From: Trifolium pratense
Taxonomy: Eukaryota; Streptophyta; Magnoliopsida; Fabales; Fabaceae
Direction of reading: 5' to 3'
Assembly (NCBI RefSeq): GCF_020283565.1
Contig: NC_060063.1
Location: forward strand, 20,774,720-20,838,719
DNA: 64,000 nt
In this document: positions 45,410 to 57,708 of the stretch, in pieces
How positions within the stretch are numbered: position 1 is the stretch's first letter
Layout of the letters: the number at the start of each line of letters is the position of its first letter
Notes under the pieces: model-generated
The model's database searches: none
Seen by the model: only the letters and a program-made list of their open reading frames with translations
Told to the model about the DNA's origin: nothing
Position numbers and translations under genes: made by a program

Positions 45410-46232
45410 CACATTGCTATCATTTCAATTATGATAATGATCATAAATTTATCATGGTCCATCCATTAGCGTTGTAGAACCATATCCTTTTACGAGGCAA
45501 TCTTCTCTTTCTCAATTTGTTCTACATTATCAATTAGTAGATCATCCTAGTAGGCAATAAACATATAATTAGAGACACTAGGAAACTCATGTCGACCTCC
45601 GTTAAACTTTTTAGTGCTTCTTGATTTCGTGTTTCTCAAGAGAAATCTCTAACAGGGCGCTTTCCATCTTTTTATAAGTATCAGGATTGGCCCCGAAAAT
45701 TTGGAAGCCCAACCACAAATGTTAAAAACGAACTCTTAATAAAAAAATGTAAAAACTTTCAAAAAGAATTATCCTTATCTAAATAGTAAATAAAATCAAT
45801 AACATAAAAAAAAAGTCATATTTCTATCGAACATAAATAAAATATCCTTATTCTAATGAAAGACATATTAAAAGATATAACTGAGCCACCAATAAAAAAA
45901 AAAAAAAATATCACCGAATATATAGGTTTTGAATTACATGTTGAAGGGTTGGGTATGATTTCTATCAACCTTTTAGAAAGAAACTATTTTTTCTTTACTA
46001 AGAAACTAGAAAAACATCGGTTTATGGATGTATTATTTATTAACCTTGTTTAGATTATACTCTTCTTCATTTGTTTCACAAATTTGTTATAAAATCAATT
46101 TTGTTAAGTCCATTATATTTATTATATATAAATGTACATTTATGTCCATGCTTATAAATTGAGGTTGTTTTATTCAATTTTTATTATCAAATCAAATTTA
46201 GCATATAATATCAAAATTAACATCGAAGAATT
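45410..46232. other. Host flank upstream of thionin-like copy B
   Basis: Extends copy A's homology by 133 bp to the left (45410-45542), the part removed from view in A by an LTR. TATA box TATATAAA at 46125-46132. A 65-codon frame (45856-46053) is open here but stopped in copy A; I do not call it a gene. Confidence 0.65.
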
Positions 46233-46649
46233 ATGAAAATGTGTGAGAAGAAAAAGATTGTTTCAATATGTGTGATGATAATGTTAGTTATGGCACACGC
46301 TGATAATTCTCCTCCACCTCCATCACAACCTAGTTCACCTAGTTCACCAACTGGTCGAATCGCTTGTCTTGCCAAATGTGCTTTTAAATGTAAAGGCTTC
46401 AAAACAAGAATTCCATTATATGCAGGTTGTGTTGCTGCATGTACATTATTGAAATGTCATAAAGTATTGTCAAAAGTTACTTATGATTGTGCAACTAATT
46501 GTTCGATGTCCATGACCTTTAACATCAACACTGGTACATATACTTATACTTTTGTCTCTTATATTTTTATAAGAATAATCTTATAAATAATGATTGCCTT
46601 ATTTAATTGTGCTTCTTACAATAAATGTCTTTTTCGCAGATGCCGGTGG
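46233..46649 (+). pseudogene. Thionin-like cysteine-rich peptide, copy B, disrupted in exon 2
   Basis: Exon 1 is 46233-46533 (100 codons plus 1 nt), the intron is 46534-46639 (106 bp, GT-AG), and exon 2 starts at 46640 but is cut after 10 nt by E3. The rest of exon 2 is at 62509-62557. Exon 1 has the same signal peptide and cysteine pattern as copy A, with a 9-bp expansion of the Ser-Pro linker and one Lys-to-Met change. The insertion removes the final C-x3-C pair and the native stop from the transcript. Exon 1 shows no stop, so the break is recent. Confidence 0.75.
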
Positions 46650-48880
46650 TGTAACACCCGAACCCATTATTTAATTAATTCTATCTTTATTAAATCTTTT
46701 TCAAAAATACGCAACGGAAAATTGCAATTTAAGTTATAGAATATTAGTTCTAGGTATTACACTCCTCTTTACAAAATAATACTAACATGATTATTTAATA
46801 AAAACTCGTTTTATACAATATAAATTCCCTTATAAAAGATACATTTTTCCAATCTAAATACATGAGTCATGAATGACTCTATATACAACATAAAACCCCT
46901 TATCCCGTGTCACAATCAGAGCGGAGCTTCACCGACGACTCGACATCGAATACCACAAAATCCTGTAAAATCTGGACGCCCAACGGTCCAGCACATAACA
47001 TATAAAAGAGAGTTAGACAACATACTCAAAATATAAGTGTAAGTAAAGGGTACTTAAACACTTCTCAATATTCATGCATATATCATACATCTATACATAT
47101 TCACCAACATCTATCATTCCATTATAATCTACCAGACAAATTATAATTCAAACATCACTTATACGTCAACAATTATCACATAATCAATCATCCATAAAAT
47201 ACACCAAACATATAGTTTCACGTCGTCTCGGACAATACCAAAACATCAACAAACATCATATAACTCAATTACAAATAGGAATATACATAGAGTTCCTAAT
47301 GTAATCTAACACCACAAATACATTGTTCAGATTATGGTCATGACGGACCCTGCGTTGTTCATTTTATAGTCATGACGGACTCTGCTCCTCACATACGGAT
47401 TAATAATCAACATTTACCAAGTATGTGTCAAACATCATTTATCATAAAATGCACACATAATCCCTAATGCAATCTAATGCTTCACATTCATGCTATGTCC
47501 TCTAGACACCTCTAATGCATGTGGTACCATCTTCTTTATTAGAGTATCTCACCTCTAATATCCTTCTTTATCGGATAAATATAATCCGATATGCTTCTTT
47601 ATTGGAATATCCAATATCACATATATTCATGAATGCATGTATATGTTTTTCATGAATTCACTCACAATCATTTTAATTAGCATTAAGCTCTTCCTTTACT
47701 AATGTGGAACACTATCCAACATTACTTCTTTATTAAGATAACACTATACCTTAATATACGTCTTAATTAGAATAACATAATTCTAATATCCTTCTTTATT
47801 AAGTTGATTAACACCTTAATATACATCATTTATACTTCATACATGATTAACAATCAATTAATGATTAGCAATGAGCATTATAAGCCTCAACATGCATCAA
47901 CAATCATGTAAGAATAAGACACTGATTTGAAAATACATGCAAAGGAAGACAGCAGATGAAAATTTGTGAAATCTGCAGTATTTTCGCCTGGGGCGGAAAT
48001 ATTTACGCCTGGGGCGAAATATTACGCCTGAGGCGGAAATATTTACGCCTGGGGCGGAAAAACTGCTGAAAGACTGGTTACTCTCTGTTCTGCCGTTTCA
48101 GGCGAAAATTCTTGCGCCTGGGGCGAAATACTTGCGTTTTCTACACAAAAACGCCCAAAAATCCCATTTTTCATGTTATAAATCCCAAAAGAGTTTGTAT
48201 TCAAGCATAACAAACATGGATGAACACAAAAGGACAGTCCATTTCTCAGATCTACATTATAAACATCGAAAAAGTAAAGATTGAACACTTTTTCATCAAA
48301 ACTCTCAAGAACACAAAGTTCTTGAGTTTAATCTTTCATAAACTCGTTTTTTAATCATTAAATCCATTCATTAATCATGTTAAAAGCATGTTAAACATAT
48401 TAAGAACCTTAGGAACGATTTCCATCAAGAAAATCCATTCCAAGCTAAAACGAAAATGGGGTGGAGGAAGTTCGGGTGAGGAGAAATCGACATTCTCCCC
48501 TTCCTCGGGTCACCCACGAATATGAAATCTACTCTCTTACCTTAGATCGACGAACTCACGAAGATTGCTCCTCGAATCTCTCCTCCAAGCTTGCCCTAGC
48601 TCTCCTCTTCTCTTCCTTCTCTCTAGCTCTCTCCAAGAACAACCAAAAAGTGAGACTTTCTCTCACTTCAAGGGCTAAATAGCGCCCCCCCTCACAAGTC
48701 CACAAGGCCCAATGGACCTCAAGCCCAATTGGCTTGGCCCAATAACACGTTAACTCTCACTACTCGCTTAATAACTAAAGTACTCGATAAATAACTCAAG
48801 TTATTAACTTAATTAAAATTCTACGTTAATAAAATATTTTAACACATAAAAATTAATAATTTGAAAATTGGGTCGTTACA
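46650..48880 (-). repeat. E3 3' LTR
   Basis: Contains the AATAAAGAAG hairpin array (about 47515-47830 as complement), the GTC-cgtcat-GAC pair (about 47335-47390), and four tandem CGCCTGGGGCG-type near-palindromes at 47986-48060. Confidence 0.92.
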
Positions 48881-51542
48881 ACTCTCCCCCACTTAAAAGA
48901 TTTTCGCCCTCGAAAATTACGCTACTAAAACAACTCCGGATAACTCCTATATCCGACCTTCCAACGAAACGTTCAAAACACTACACATTACCAAGTTTGA
49001 CAAAATTAGTTTATCCCATCCAACACAATTTTTGTCTATTTATCAACAAGAGATCAAGGACGTCCAGTTCCTCAATTTGTCGATAAATATTCAACAATCA
49101 TGATATCGGCACAAACCATTCTTATCAAACCGCTAAAACATCCACTTCATACGAAACATCCATAGACTCACATTCTACGGCCTCACAACGTTACCTCTTC
49201 CTGAATATTTCACTTGAAGAACATCTCTACTCATCTCATCTTCTCACGTTCAAAACATCTCAGAGGGATATAACCTTCTCCCCCACTTATCTCAAACTCA
49301 CTCGCACTCTTCTACTAGAACTTCCGATGCTCACACCTAACGGTTCTATCGTTTTCTAAACATATTCTTCTCAAGAAGAAACTAGGTTCGACGGCGTCTA
49401 TACGCTCGCTGCATACAAGGTGTAAAACAAAAACACGATACCTAAACATCTACACATAGATATTCAAGTAACATACATCTACAAATCCTATTTAAGGAAG
49501 GTGAACAATCGCTTAATAATGAATCCTAGAACTTCAACAATTCACCTTCATATACACATATCATGTAAGAATATAATTACCTTAACATGAAAATTATCCT
49601 GGCAAATAAAGAAATCAAAGCATGTGTAATACATTCAAGTTCGTCTTAAAGAACATAATATAGTCATTCACTATATCACATAGATAACAAAAATGACAAG
49701 CCAATTTTCATGACAATTAATCTAGTACATGTTATCAACAAAATATATATCAACACATCCTAGAATTCACTAGCATTCTACTCTTCTTTCTTTCATGAAA
49801 AATTAGTTTTCAAGTCATATTTTGAATCTACGTTGTATAAAATAAATTCTATTATCCTATACAAGTTCAAATAACAAAATCGTTTATCTTTGCATTTTAA
49901 TTTTACTCACAGTAAATTACAAAGAAAACAAAAATCTCACGTCCAACGATTTAGAACAAAACAACAAAACCATGTGCTGTCAGGGTCGCTTAGCGAGCTC
50001 CATCGAGTTCGCGACGAGACAAAACAGAACATCTCAGACTCAAAGTGAGTCCTAATGAGTTCCCTCACTAAGCGAAACATCTTCTCGCTTAGTGAGCATT
50101 CATTTGAAAACAAATGAATCTAAAGAACACGTCTCTCACCTAGAAAACCACAAAATTAACAAAACAAGTTTAAAGCACACAAGAGTTAGAACTTTAAATA
50201 CATACTCATTACTTGACGTGATAACTTATAACTACGATAACTATCGATCACATCAAGTATCATTAATCAAGAATGCAATCACATCATGTTTTAAGTGTCT
50301 AATCTTACTTAAAGCACCAACAAAACAAAACTCTGGTATGACTCCCTCGCTTAGCAAGAGCTAACGAGCTCCTAGCGAGACAAGTCAGAACTTTCCCAGG
50401 ATTTAGTGAGACTTAGAGAGACTCAGCGAGGTCCATCCATTCACCTAGCGAGCACATCCAAAAATTTGGGTGCTCTGCTACGGTTTTGAACTTAGGCTCA
50501 CCAAAATCTCGTTTTCTCGACTCACCGATCCATAAAAACCCACAAATTCAAGCATATAACATCACCAATATCTAACATCCATATTTATCTTCTATACTAA
50601 CATGAATGCACATTTATCATTAATTATACACAATCATATCATGTTATAATTCACTCAACCTCATCGAACACAAAACAACTCTAGAAAAATTAATATTGCA
50701 TAGTAACAATTCATATTCACATAAGCATCATGTGCAAGAAAACAATTAACTCAATCATGAGAATTCACAAGGTACCATAAGGTAACCAAAACATGTGTAA
50801 AACATTCACCTAGTTCATTAAGAACACCATATAGTCATCTACTATGACTCACACGAACAACCCAAGGTACAAGTAATAATCTAGCATATGTTATAAGCAA
50901 AACATATAACAAACGCGTACTAGGATACACTAATATAATATCCTTCCCTCCTCACTTTCTTGAAAAAAATAATTTTCAACAAAATCTTCATCATTTTTCT
51001 TATTTTAATTGGTTATCTAACGCCAATATCATCTTCACATGCAGTTTTACATCATGCCGGATCTTCACATGCAGTTTTATATCATGCCGGATCTTCACAT
51101 GCAGTTTTATATCATGCCGGATCTTCAACAATACATAAGCAAACCACAACAACCGAATTTAAACCACACAAAGGTTAAAAATTTAAGCATTCACAACTAT
51201 TATAAACATAAAAGTATAGCATTCACATCGCACACTCAACAAAAGAATGGATAACTTATTCCAATTCACATTACCTACGGTTCATGAATAAACAACAATA
51301 AGTAAATTCATAAAACAAACACTTCACAACTAATCGTTACTTATGAAACTATAAATTCATAAATCAACACCAATTAAAACCCAAGTTTCAAGAATTAAGT
51401 AAAACAACATGTCCACAAAATTCATGAAACTTATCATACATTTGCAAGATAGATAATTAGTGACTAAGGTGCAAGTCTATCTACAACATTTAATTCACAA
51501 GAAGTTATGACTCACAGACAAACACGACTGACACACAACGCT
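48881..51542 (-). other. E3 internal region, 3' part
   Basis: Pre-PPT hairpin complement ATTTTCG-CCCT-CGAAAAT at 48900-48917. Triple 30-bp repeat at 51037-51126. Frames such as 50092-50364 and 50960-51254 are chance openings, the latter over the triple repeat. No gag or pol seen. Confidence 0.7.
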
Positions 51543-53917
51543 TGTAACACCCTAACCCATACTACCCTTAAAAACGTAATTTTAAAAACTTTTTAACAAG
51601 TGTAAAGGCAGAGTGCCACGCGGTAATTAAAACACAAGCATACACACAGAGCATCATGAAATTTAACATGAAAAGCAACAGCGGATTCCAATCAAACCAA
51701 GCATGCATATATATACATATATATATACATAAGCCATATTCATCCCTAAGGATGTCACTTATACAAGAACTAGCATATCAAAAGGTAACACCGATATACG
51801 ATGAAATCCAAGCGTAAACCCCGACTCGATGTTACATTACCAGAGCATTTACTATTTACAAACTCTAGTCAAAAGCTAGTACTAAGAGGAGTAATCTATT
51901 CTAAGTCTCCTCACCAAAAGGTACTTCAACACCACGCTAAAACCGCAGTCTAAACGTCGGCACAATCCTCAGCCTGAATATCTGAACCCCCAAAGGTCCA
52001 GCAAATAACACAAAGCAGAGAGTTAGAAAACATAATCGCATATCATACGGGCATAAGAAAGGTCTTACACTTTCGAACTACATCATACATATTCTAACTC
52101 ACGTCAAAACATCGCACTAAATAATTATCAATTAATAAGGTTCAACACCATTCAACCAAATAATGTCACTTACCATTTATCAAATATATGCGCATTTACC
52201 CTAAGGTATCTAATGCCAATTAATTCACTGTCATGTCATCCCTAGACATAACTAAATGCATGTGGTACCAAGATGTCTCACCAACGGTGGACCAAGAACA
52301 GTTTTATATCATGCTGGATATGTCGGAACTTACCGAACCATCTTATCTCCCTTGGATAAGCCAAAACAGTTTTATATCCTGTTGGATAGCAGCTCTGGAC
52401 TCATGGATTCATCTAATCCGATCCTCGGCTTCATTATGGACACATAATCCATTTTCGTTATTGGAACCCAAGTTTCCAATGTTCACATACAATCATGAAT
52501 GCATGATTACTTTTAAACACATCAAATACATGACGCTATCTAGCTCGAAGCTATTCATTCACTGATGAGGAAACACAATTCCAACATCTAACACATTAGG
52601 ATAACACAATATCCTATCACTCAATTCATAATTATTCACATGATAATTATCTGCATACTCATTTTTATACACACAAGGTTTCATTTACACTTATGTCATA
52701 AAACATACATCATTCTCTTATCATTGCAAATTAATGCTAAAACATATACATTGCTCACATTAAGCTACAACTTATTGCATACACGTTTATCATTCATATA
52801 ACGATTAACAATAAGCATTAACAGTATCAACATGTATCAACAATCATGTAAGGATACTCTTAAACCATGATACAAGTGCCTAATCACACTTAGAAACATC
52901 AATTAACAATTGCTGTCACAGAGGCCTTCGCTAAGCGAAGCCTTAGCGAGACATGGCGAACCACACCAGGAAGTAACCTGCTCATGGCGAGCATTGGCGA
53001 GCTTCAGCGAACTATTCGCTGAGCGAAGGCTTAGCGAGCCTACGCGAACCTCACCCGGAAATCACCTGCTCATGGCGAGCATTGGCGAGCTTCAGCGAAC
53101 CTGTTCGCTACAGCGAACTCCTGGTCGCTTAGCGAACCACACCAGAACAGAATATCTGTTCTTGAGTTATCTAAGGCGGTTTAACCTCAAATCAACTCAA
53201 AAATTCATCCAAACATGTTATAAATTCATATAAACAGCCATTTCAAACATATATGGTATCAAGGAACATTAATCATCCCTTCCAAACATCCAAATACCTC
53301 AAACAATCAAAATCAAGCCAATTACTTGAGTTTTAAGCAACTTTCATAAACTTTCCAAAAATGATCCAAACACATACATATTCATCATGGAATCAAGCTA
53401 GTGATTAACACATACAAAGTGATGATGAAGAACATCATACTCACATACAAAAGCTTAATCAAAGTCTAAAAGAAATTGAGTGGGAGAGTTCGGGAACGGA
53501 GACATAGACAATCTCCCCTCTCCTTACCACTCAAGAATCATGAATTCTAATCTCTTACCTTAAGCAAAGATGATGATCCAAGCCTTCTCTTGCTCAAGCT
53601 TTCTCTCTTGATCAAACCCTAGCTTAGCTCTATGGTTTTGCTCTTGCTCTACTCACTCAAAGCTCAAAGAAATGAAGTTATGATACTATTCATAAGTTGG
53701 ACTTGCTACTTATACTACTTCTCACTTGTCATGAACCAAGCCCAAATGGCTTAGGCCCATGCCTCTCACGCCCATTTAAGCCCAAAACAAGGTTCTCGCG
53801 CCTAATAACTTACGTTCGGCTAAATAATTATTCGTCGCTCACTAAAATAATATAAGCCAATTAATAAATAAAATAACATTTAATAAAACATACGAATACG
53901 AAAAATGGGTCGTTACA
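51543..53917 (-). repeat. E3a 3' LTR
   Basis: Plus-strand hairpins at 52279-52480: CACC/GGTG, TCGG/CCGA (52323-52336), CTTATC/GATAAG (52342-52360), GGATT/AATCC (52405-52419), ATGGA/TCCAT (52436-52452), ATTGGAA/TTCCAAT (52460-52480). A TCGCTAAGCGA / ATGGCGAGC block with an imperfect internal duplication of about 100 bp lies at 52925-53130. The frames 52233-52565 and 52910-53233 recur at 58502 and 59179 and are not genes. Confidence 0.92.
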
Positions 53918-54572
53918 ATCCTACCCCCCTTAAAAGAATTTCGCCCTCGAAATTACCTAGAAACAGATCGGGATAAGAATCTCTCATCTTGCCTTCCAAC
54001 TCCCACGTCGCATTCTCACCAGCCGGTCCTCCCCACACGACTTTCACGGATGCAATCTCTTTGTTTCTCAACCTCTTCACTTCTCTCCCTTCGATTCTCA
54101 AAGGCACAGTCTCGATGGTCAAGTCATCCCTCACTTGAACATCGTCCGATTCAATCACGTGTGTCGGATCAGACACATACTTGCGCAACTGTGATACATG
54201 AAAAACATCGTGCAAATTCGCCAATGATGGCGGTAATGCAATCCTATACGCAACTTTCCCAACTCGCTTCAAAATCTCAAACGGTCCAATAAACCTCGAT
54301 GTTAACTTCCTTGACTTCAACGCACGTCCTACTCCAGTAGTCGATTTAACCCGTAGGAATACATGATCCCCTTCTTGGAATTCAATGTCCTTCCTCCTCT
54401 TATCATGATAACTCTTCTGTCGACTCTGAGATGTTTTCATCTTCTCACGAATCATCCGAATCTTCTCTGTTGTCTCTTGTACAATCTCTGGTCCAAGAAT
54501 TGCACCTTCTCCAGTTTCATACCAACACAGAGGTGTCCTACACCTTCTCCCATACAAAGCCTCAAATCCTGA
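53913..54572 (-). pseudogene. E3a integrase C-terminal and chromodomain-like remnant
   Basis: From the deletion junction (about 54565) the frame reads the end of the Ty3 integrase core ([14 protein letters not shown]), the C-terminal GPY/F-like region (RFIGPFEILKRVGKVAYR) and a chromodomain-like tail ending near 53960. The first 30 or so codons of the open frame upstream of the junction are out of frame with pol. The pre-PPT hairpin (53937-53954) lies inside this frame just before its stop. Confidence 0.8.
53937..53954 (-). other. E3a pre-PPT hairpin
   Basis: AATTTCG-CCCT-CGAAATT on the plus strand, a perfect 7-bp stem, followed toward the LTR by the complement of AAGGGGGGTAGGAT (53918-53931), a good PPT. 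Confidence 0.7.
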
Positions 54573-55930
54573 TACATCTTGGTTACTCCAGGATGTATAC
54601 TCAAACCACTTCTGTGACCTTCTTCCATGATCATTCTCTTTAATTCGGGTACATCCGGTACACAAACTCTTCCGTGAAATCTCATGACTCCACTTTCGTC
54701 AATCTTGATATTGGTCTCCTTGCCTTCATTGATGAGTACCATCTTTTCCATCAATTTCTTATCCGATTTCTGACGTTCTTTAATATCCTCGAGAAAAGGA
54801 TTCGTCAACTTTAACATTCCTAGCTTCACACTTGAAGAAGTAACCTCACACACAAGACTCAAGTCTCGGAACTCTTCAATCAACTCTAACTCTTTCACCA
54901 TCAATGATGACATATGCAAAGTTTTCCTACTTAATGCATCGGCCACTACATTGGCTTTTCCGGGGTGATAACTCAATTCAAAATCGTAGTCCTTTAAGAA
55001 TTCGAGCCATCTTCGTTGCCTCATATTCAACTCCCTCTGGTCGAATAAGTACTTCAGACTCTTGTGATCACTAAACACTTCAAACCTCGATCCATACAAG
55101 TAGTGTCTCCACACTTTCAAAGTAAACACCACTGCGGCTAACTCCAAATCATGCGTTGGATAGTTCCTCTCGTGAACCTTCAGTTGCCTTGAAACATAAG
55201 CTACCACATTACCCCCTTGCATAAGCACTCCACCAAGTCCTAACTTCGAAGCATCGCAATACACGACGAACGACTCTTTGGCATCAGGTAAAATCAACAC
55301 GGGTGCAGTAGTCAATCTTCTCTTGAGCTCTTGGAAACTCTTCTCACAAATACCATCCCAAACAAACGCTTGATCTTTCCTCGTCAACTTGGTTAACGGT
55401 AAAGCCAACTTCGAAAAACCTTCGATGAATCTTCTATAATAACCGGCTAAACCAAGGAAACTTCTAATCTCTGAAACAGATTCCGGCGTTCCCCACTGTG
55501 ACACAGCGTCAACCTTCGCAGGATCTACCGCGATTCCTCCACTTGAAATTATATGCCCTAAGAAACTCACCTCTTTCATCCAAAATTCACACTTCGACAA
55601 CTTGGCATACAACTTCTTCTCCTTCAAGACTTGTAAAACAATCCTCAAGTGCTGCTCGTGCTCTTCCTCGGATTTTGAGTAAATCAAAATGTCGTCGATG
55701 AACACCACCACGAATCTATCCAAAAATGAATGGAAAATTCGGTTCATATACTCCATGAAAACTCCAGGTGCATTGGTCACACCAAACGGCATAACTGAAT
55801 ACTCGTAGTGCCCATACCTCGTCCTAAATGCAGTCTTAGGTATGTCTTCCGTCTTCACTCTAATCTGATGGTATCCAGATCTCAAATCTATCTTACTAAA
55901 CACACAAGCTCCAACTAGTTGATCCATCAA
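54452..55930 (-). pseudogene. E3a pol: RT, RNase H and start of integrase
   Basis: 492 codons. It opens within RT just after the frameshift and carries the FIDD active site (Asp codons 55691-55696), RNase H with [14 protein letters not shown] and [10 protein letters not shown], and the first His pair of the integrase zinc domain (ending [11 protein letters not shown]). It then runs into a wrong frame after the deletion. The CxxC pair and the D,D,E core of integrase are missing; compared with E1 about 590 bp are lost, joined at a short shared TTTGAG-like sequence. RT and RNase H look intact. Confidence 0.88.
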
Positions 55931-55935
55931 ATCAT

Positions 55936-57708
55936 CTATCTCGGGAGTGGATATTTATTCTTGATCGTCACTTTGTTCAACTGACGATAGTCTATACATA
56001 ATCTCATGCTCCCATCTTTCTTCTTCACAAGCAATACTGGCGCTCCCCATGGCGAAACACTCGGTCGAACAAACCTCTTCTCAAGCAGCTCTTCAAGTTG
56101 CTTCTTCAACTCATTCAACTCTGACGCTGACATTTGATACGGCGCCATCGATATCGGACTAGTTCCAGGTACTAGGTCGATAGAAAACTCTACCTCTCGC
56201 TTCGGAGGCACGTCAGATATGTCATCCGGAAACACATCTGGGAATTCACAAACGATCGGTAACTCTTCTATCTTAACTCCTCCTTCGAGTTTCAATGATG
56301 CAAACATCATGAACATCTCGGCATGTTCTTTCAACGCTTCCGATACTTCCTTCCCGCTCATCAAATGCAAGTTCTCCTCCGGCTTCGGAAAAACAACGGT
56401 CTTCTCACGACAGTTGATATGAATTCGGTTGAAGATTAACCAATTCATACCAAAAATCACATCCATACCACTAAGTGGAATACACACTAAATCCATACCA
56501 AAGTGCCTATCAAAAATGGTTACGGGGCAGTTACGACATACTTGTCGAGTAATCACTGAACCATTAGCAGGAGTTTCTATTTCCATCCTACCCATCATAT
56601 CCGTTAAAGGAATACTAAGACGCTTCGCACAATCCAAAGAAATAAAAGAATGCGTCGCTCCCGTATCTATAATCGCAATTAAAGGAGTGTCATAGATGAA
56701 ACACGTACCTCTAATGAGATTGTCCTCAAGGCTAGCATCCTCTCCACTTAAAGCAAACACCTTGCCCATCACCTTCTTGGGCTTCTTACAAGTCAGACTC
56801 TTGTGGCCTTCATCTCCACAGTTGAAACACACCACTTTCGTCCTACACACTTCGGTCTTGTGGCCCAGCTTTCCACAATTCTTACATCTATCTCCTTTCT
56901 TAGGGCAATCATAAGACATATGACCCCTTTCTCCACAGTTGTAACAACTTCCATTCATCGGCTTCTTACCACCACTTGTATTACCCCTACCGCGGTTATC
57001 ATAAGGTTTTCCGCGCTCTTGTCCTTTCCCTTTTCGGTCATTCGCAGCCTTGTAGTAGTTCACCTTAGCTCTACCATCCTCATCACAGATCCTACTCTTG
57101 TTCACAAGGGTCGCAAAATCCCTTATCTGTGAAAATCCAATCATATGCTTGATGTCTGGACGTAGACCACTTTCAAACTTCACACACTTGTCGTTCTCCG
57201 CTTCCAAAGTGTTGTAATGCGGGCTAAACGCACACAAAGTTTCAAACTTGACGGCATAGTCAGCTACCGTCATATTTCCCTGTTTCAACTCCATGAATTC
57301 CACCACCTTCTTGTTCTTCACATCCACAGGAAAATACTTAACCAAAAATTCTCTTTTAAACATTGCCCATGGTATAGCCATACCACCGGGTCCTAGCCTC
57401 AACTTGGCATTCTTCCACCACACGTTCGCTTCCTCACGCAACACATATGTCCCAAGGGTTGTCTTCCCTTCCTCGGAACAATCCATTGCTTCAAAAATTA
57501 TCTCAAGTTCCTCCAGCCACTTGTGAGCTCCATCCGGGTTGTAACCTCCGGTAAATGTTGGCGGTTTCTGCTTCATGAACCTTTCCAACCTCATCTCTAC
57601 CTCTCTTCCAGGTTGATGATCTCTAACCACAATGTTGGTGAGTGCGGCCAAAGCCTCCGCAATCTGAGCATTCGTCCTCGCAGCAGCCATGATTCCTGAA
57701 CGAATCAC
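55936..57708 (-). CDS. E3a Gag-protease-RT N-terminus (frameshifted)
   Basis: 590 codons from 57708, but the second Met at 57690 is the likelier start: the putative leader 3' splice site CAG ends at 57696, so the first ATG would be intronic. Gag capsid-like region; three CCHC knuckles (complements of 56906-56947, 56845-56886, 56788-56829), one more than E1; protease DTGA (Asp codon 56665-56667); RT up to the YPLPR motif, where one missing G near 55940 causes a stop. It is a different Tekay/Del-like lineage from E1, judging by the diverged gag and the extra knuckle. Confidence 0.88.
   Translation of the reverse strand: MIRSGIMAAARTNAQIAEALAALTNIVVRDHQPGREVEMRLERFMKQKPPTFTGGYNPDGAHKWLEELEIIFEAMDCSEEGKTTLGTYVLREEANVWWKNAKLRLGPGGMAIPWAMFKREFLVKYFPVDVKNKKVVEFMELKQGNMTVADYAVKFETLCAFSPHYNTLEAENDKCVKFESGLRPDIKHMIGFSQIRDFATLVNKSRICDEDGRAKVNYYKAANDRKGKGQERGKPYDNRGRGNTSGGKKPMNGSCYNCGERGHMSYDCPKKGDRCKNCGKLGHKTEVCRTKVVCFNCGDEGHKSLTCKKPKKVMGKVFALSGEDASLEDNLIRGTCFIYDTPLIAIIDTGATHSFISLDCAKRLSIPLTDMMGRMEIETPANGSVITRQVCRNCPVTIFDRHFGMDLVCIPLSGMDVIFGMNWLIFNRIHINCREKTVVFPKPEENLHLMSGKEVSEALKEHAEMFMMFASLKLEGGVKIEELPIVCEFPDVFPDDISDVPPKREVEFSIDLVPGTSPISMAPYQMSASELNELKKQLEELLEKRFVRPSVSPWGAPVLLVKKKDGSMRLCIDYRQLNKVTIKNKYPLPR

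Noticed and set aside
45856..46053. 65-codon frame upstream of thionin-like copy B
   Set aside because: Contains a poly-Lys run from an A tract, and the duplicate in copy A has a stop.
54573..54665. N-terminal 31 codons of the frame 53913-54665
   Set aside because: Out of frame with pol upstream of the deletion; chance extension.
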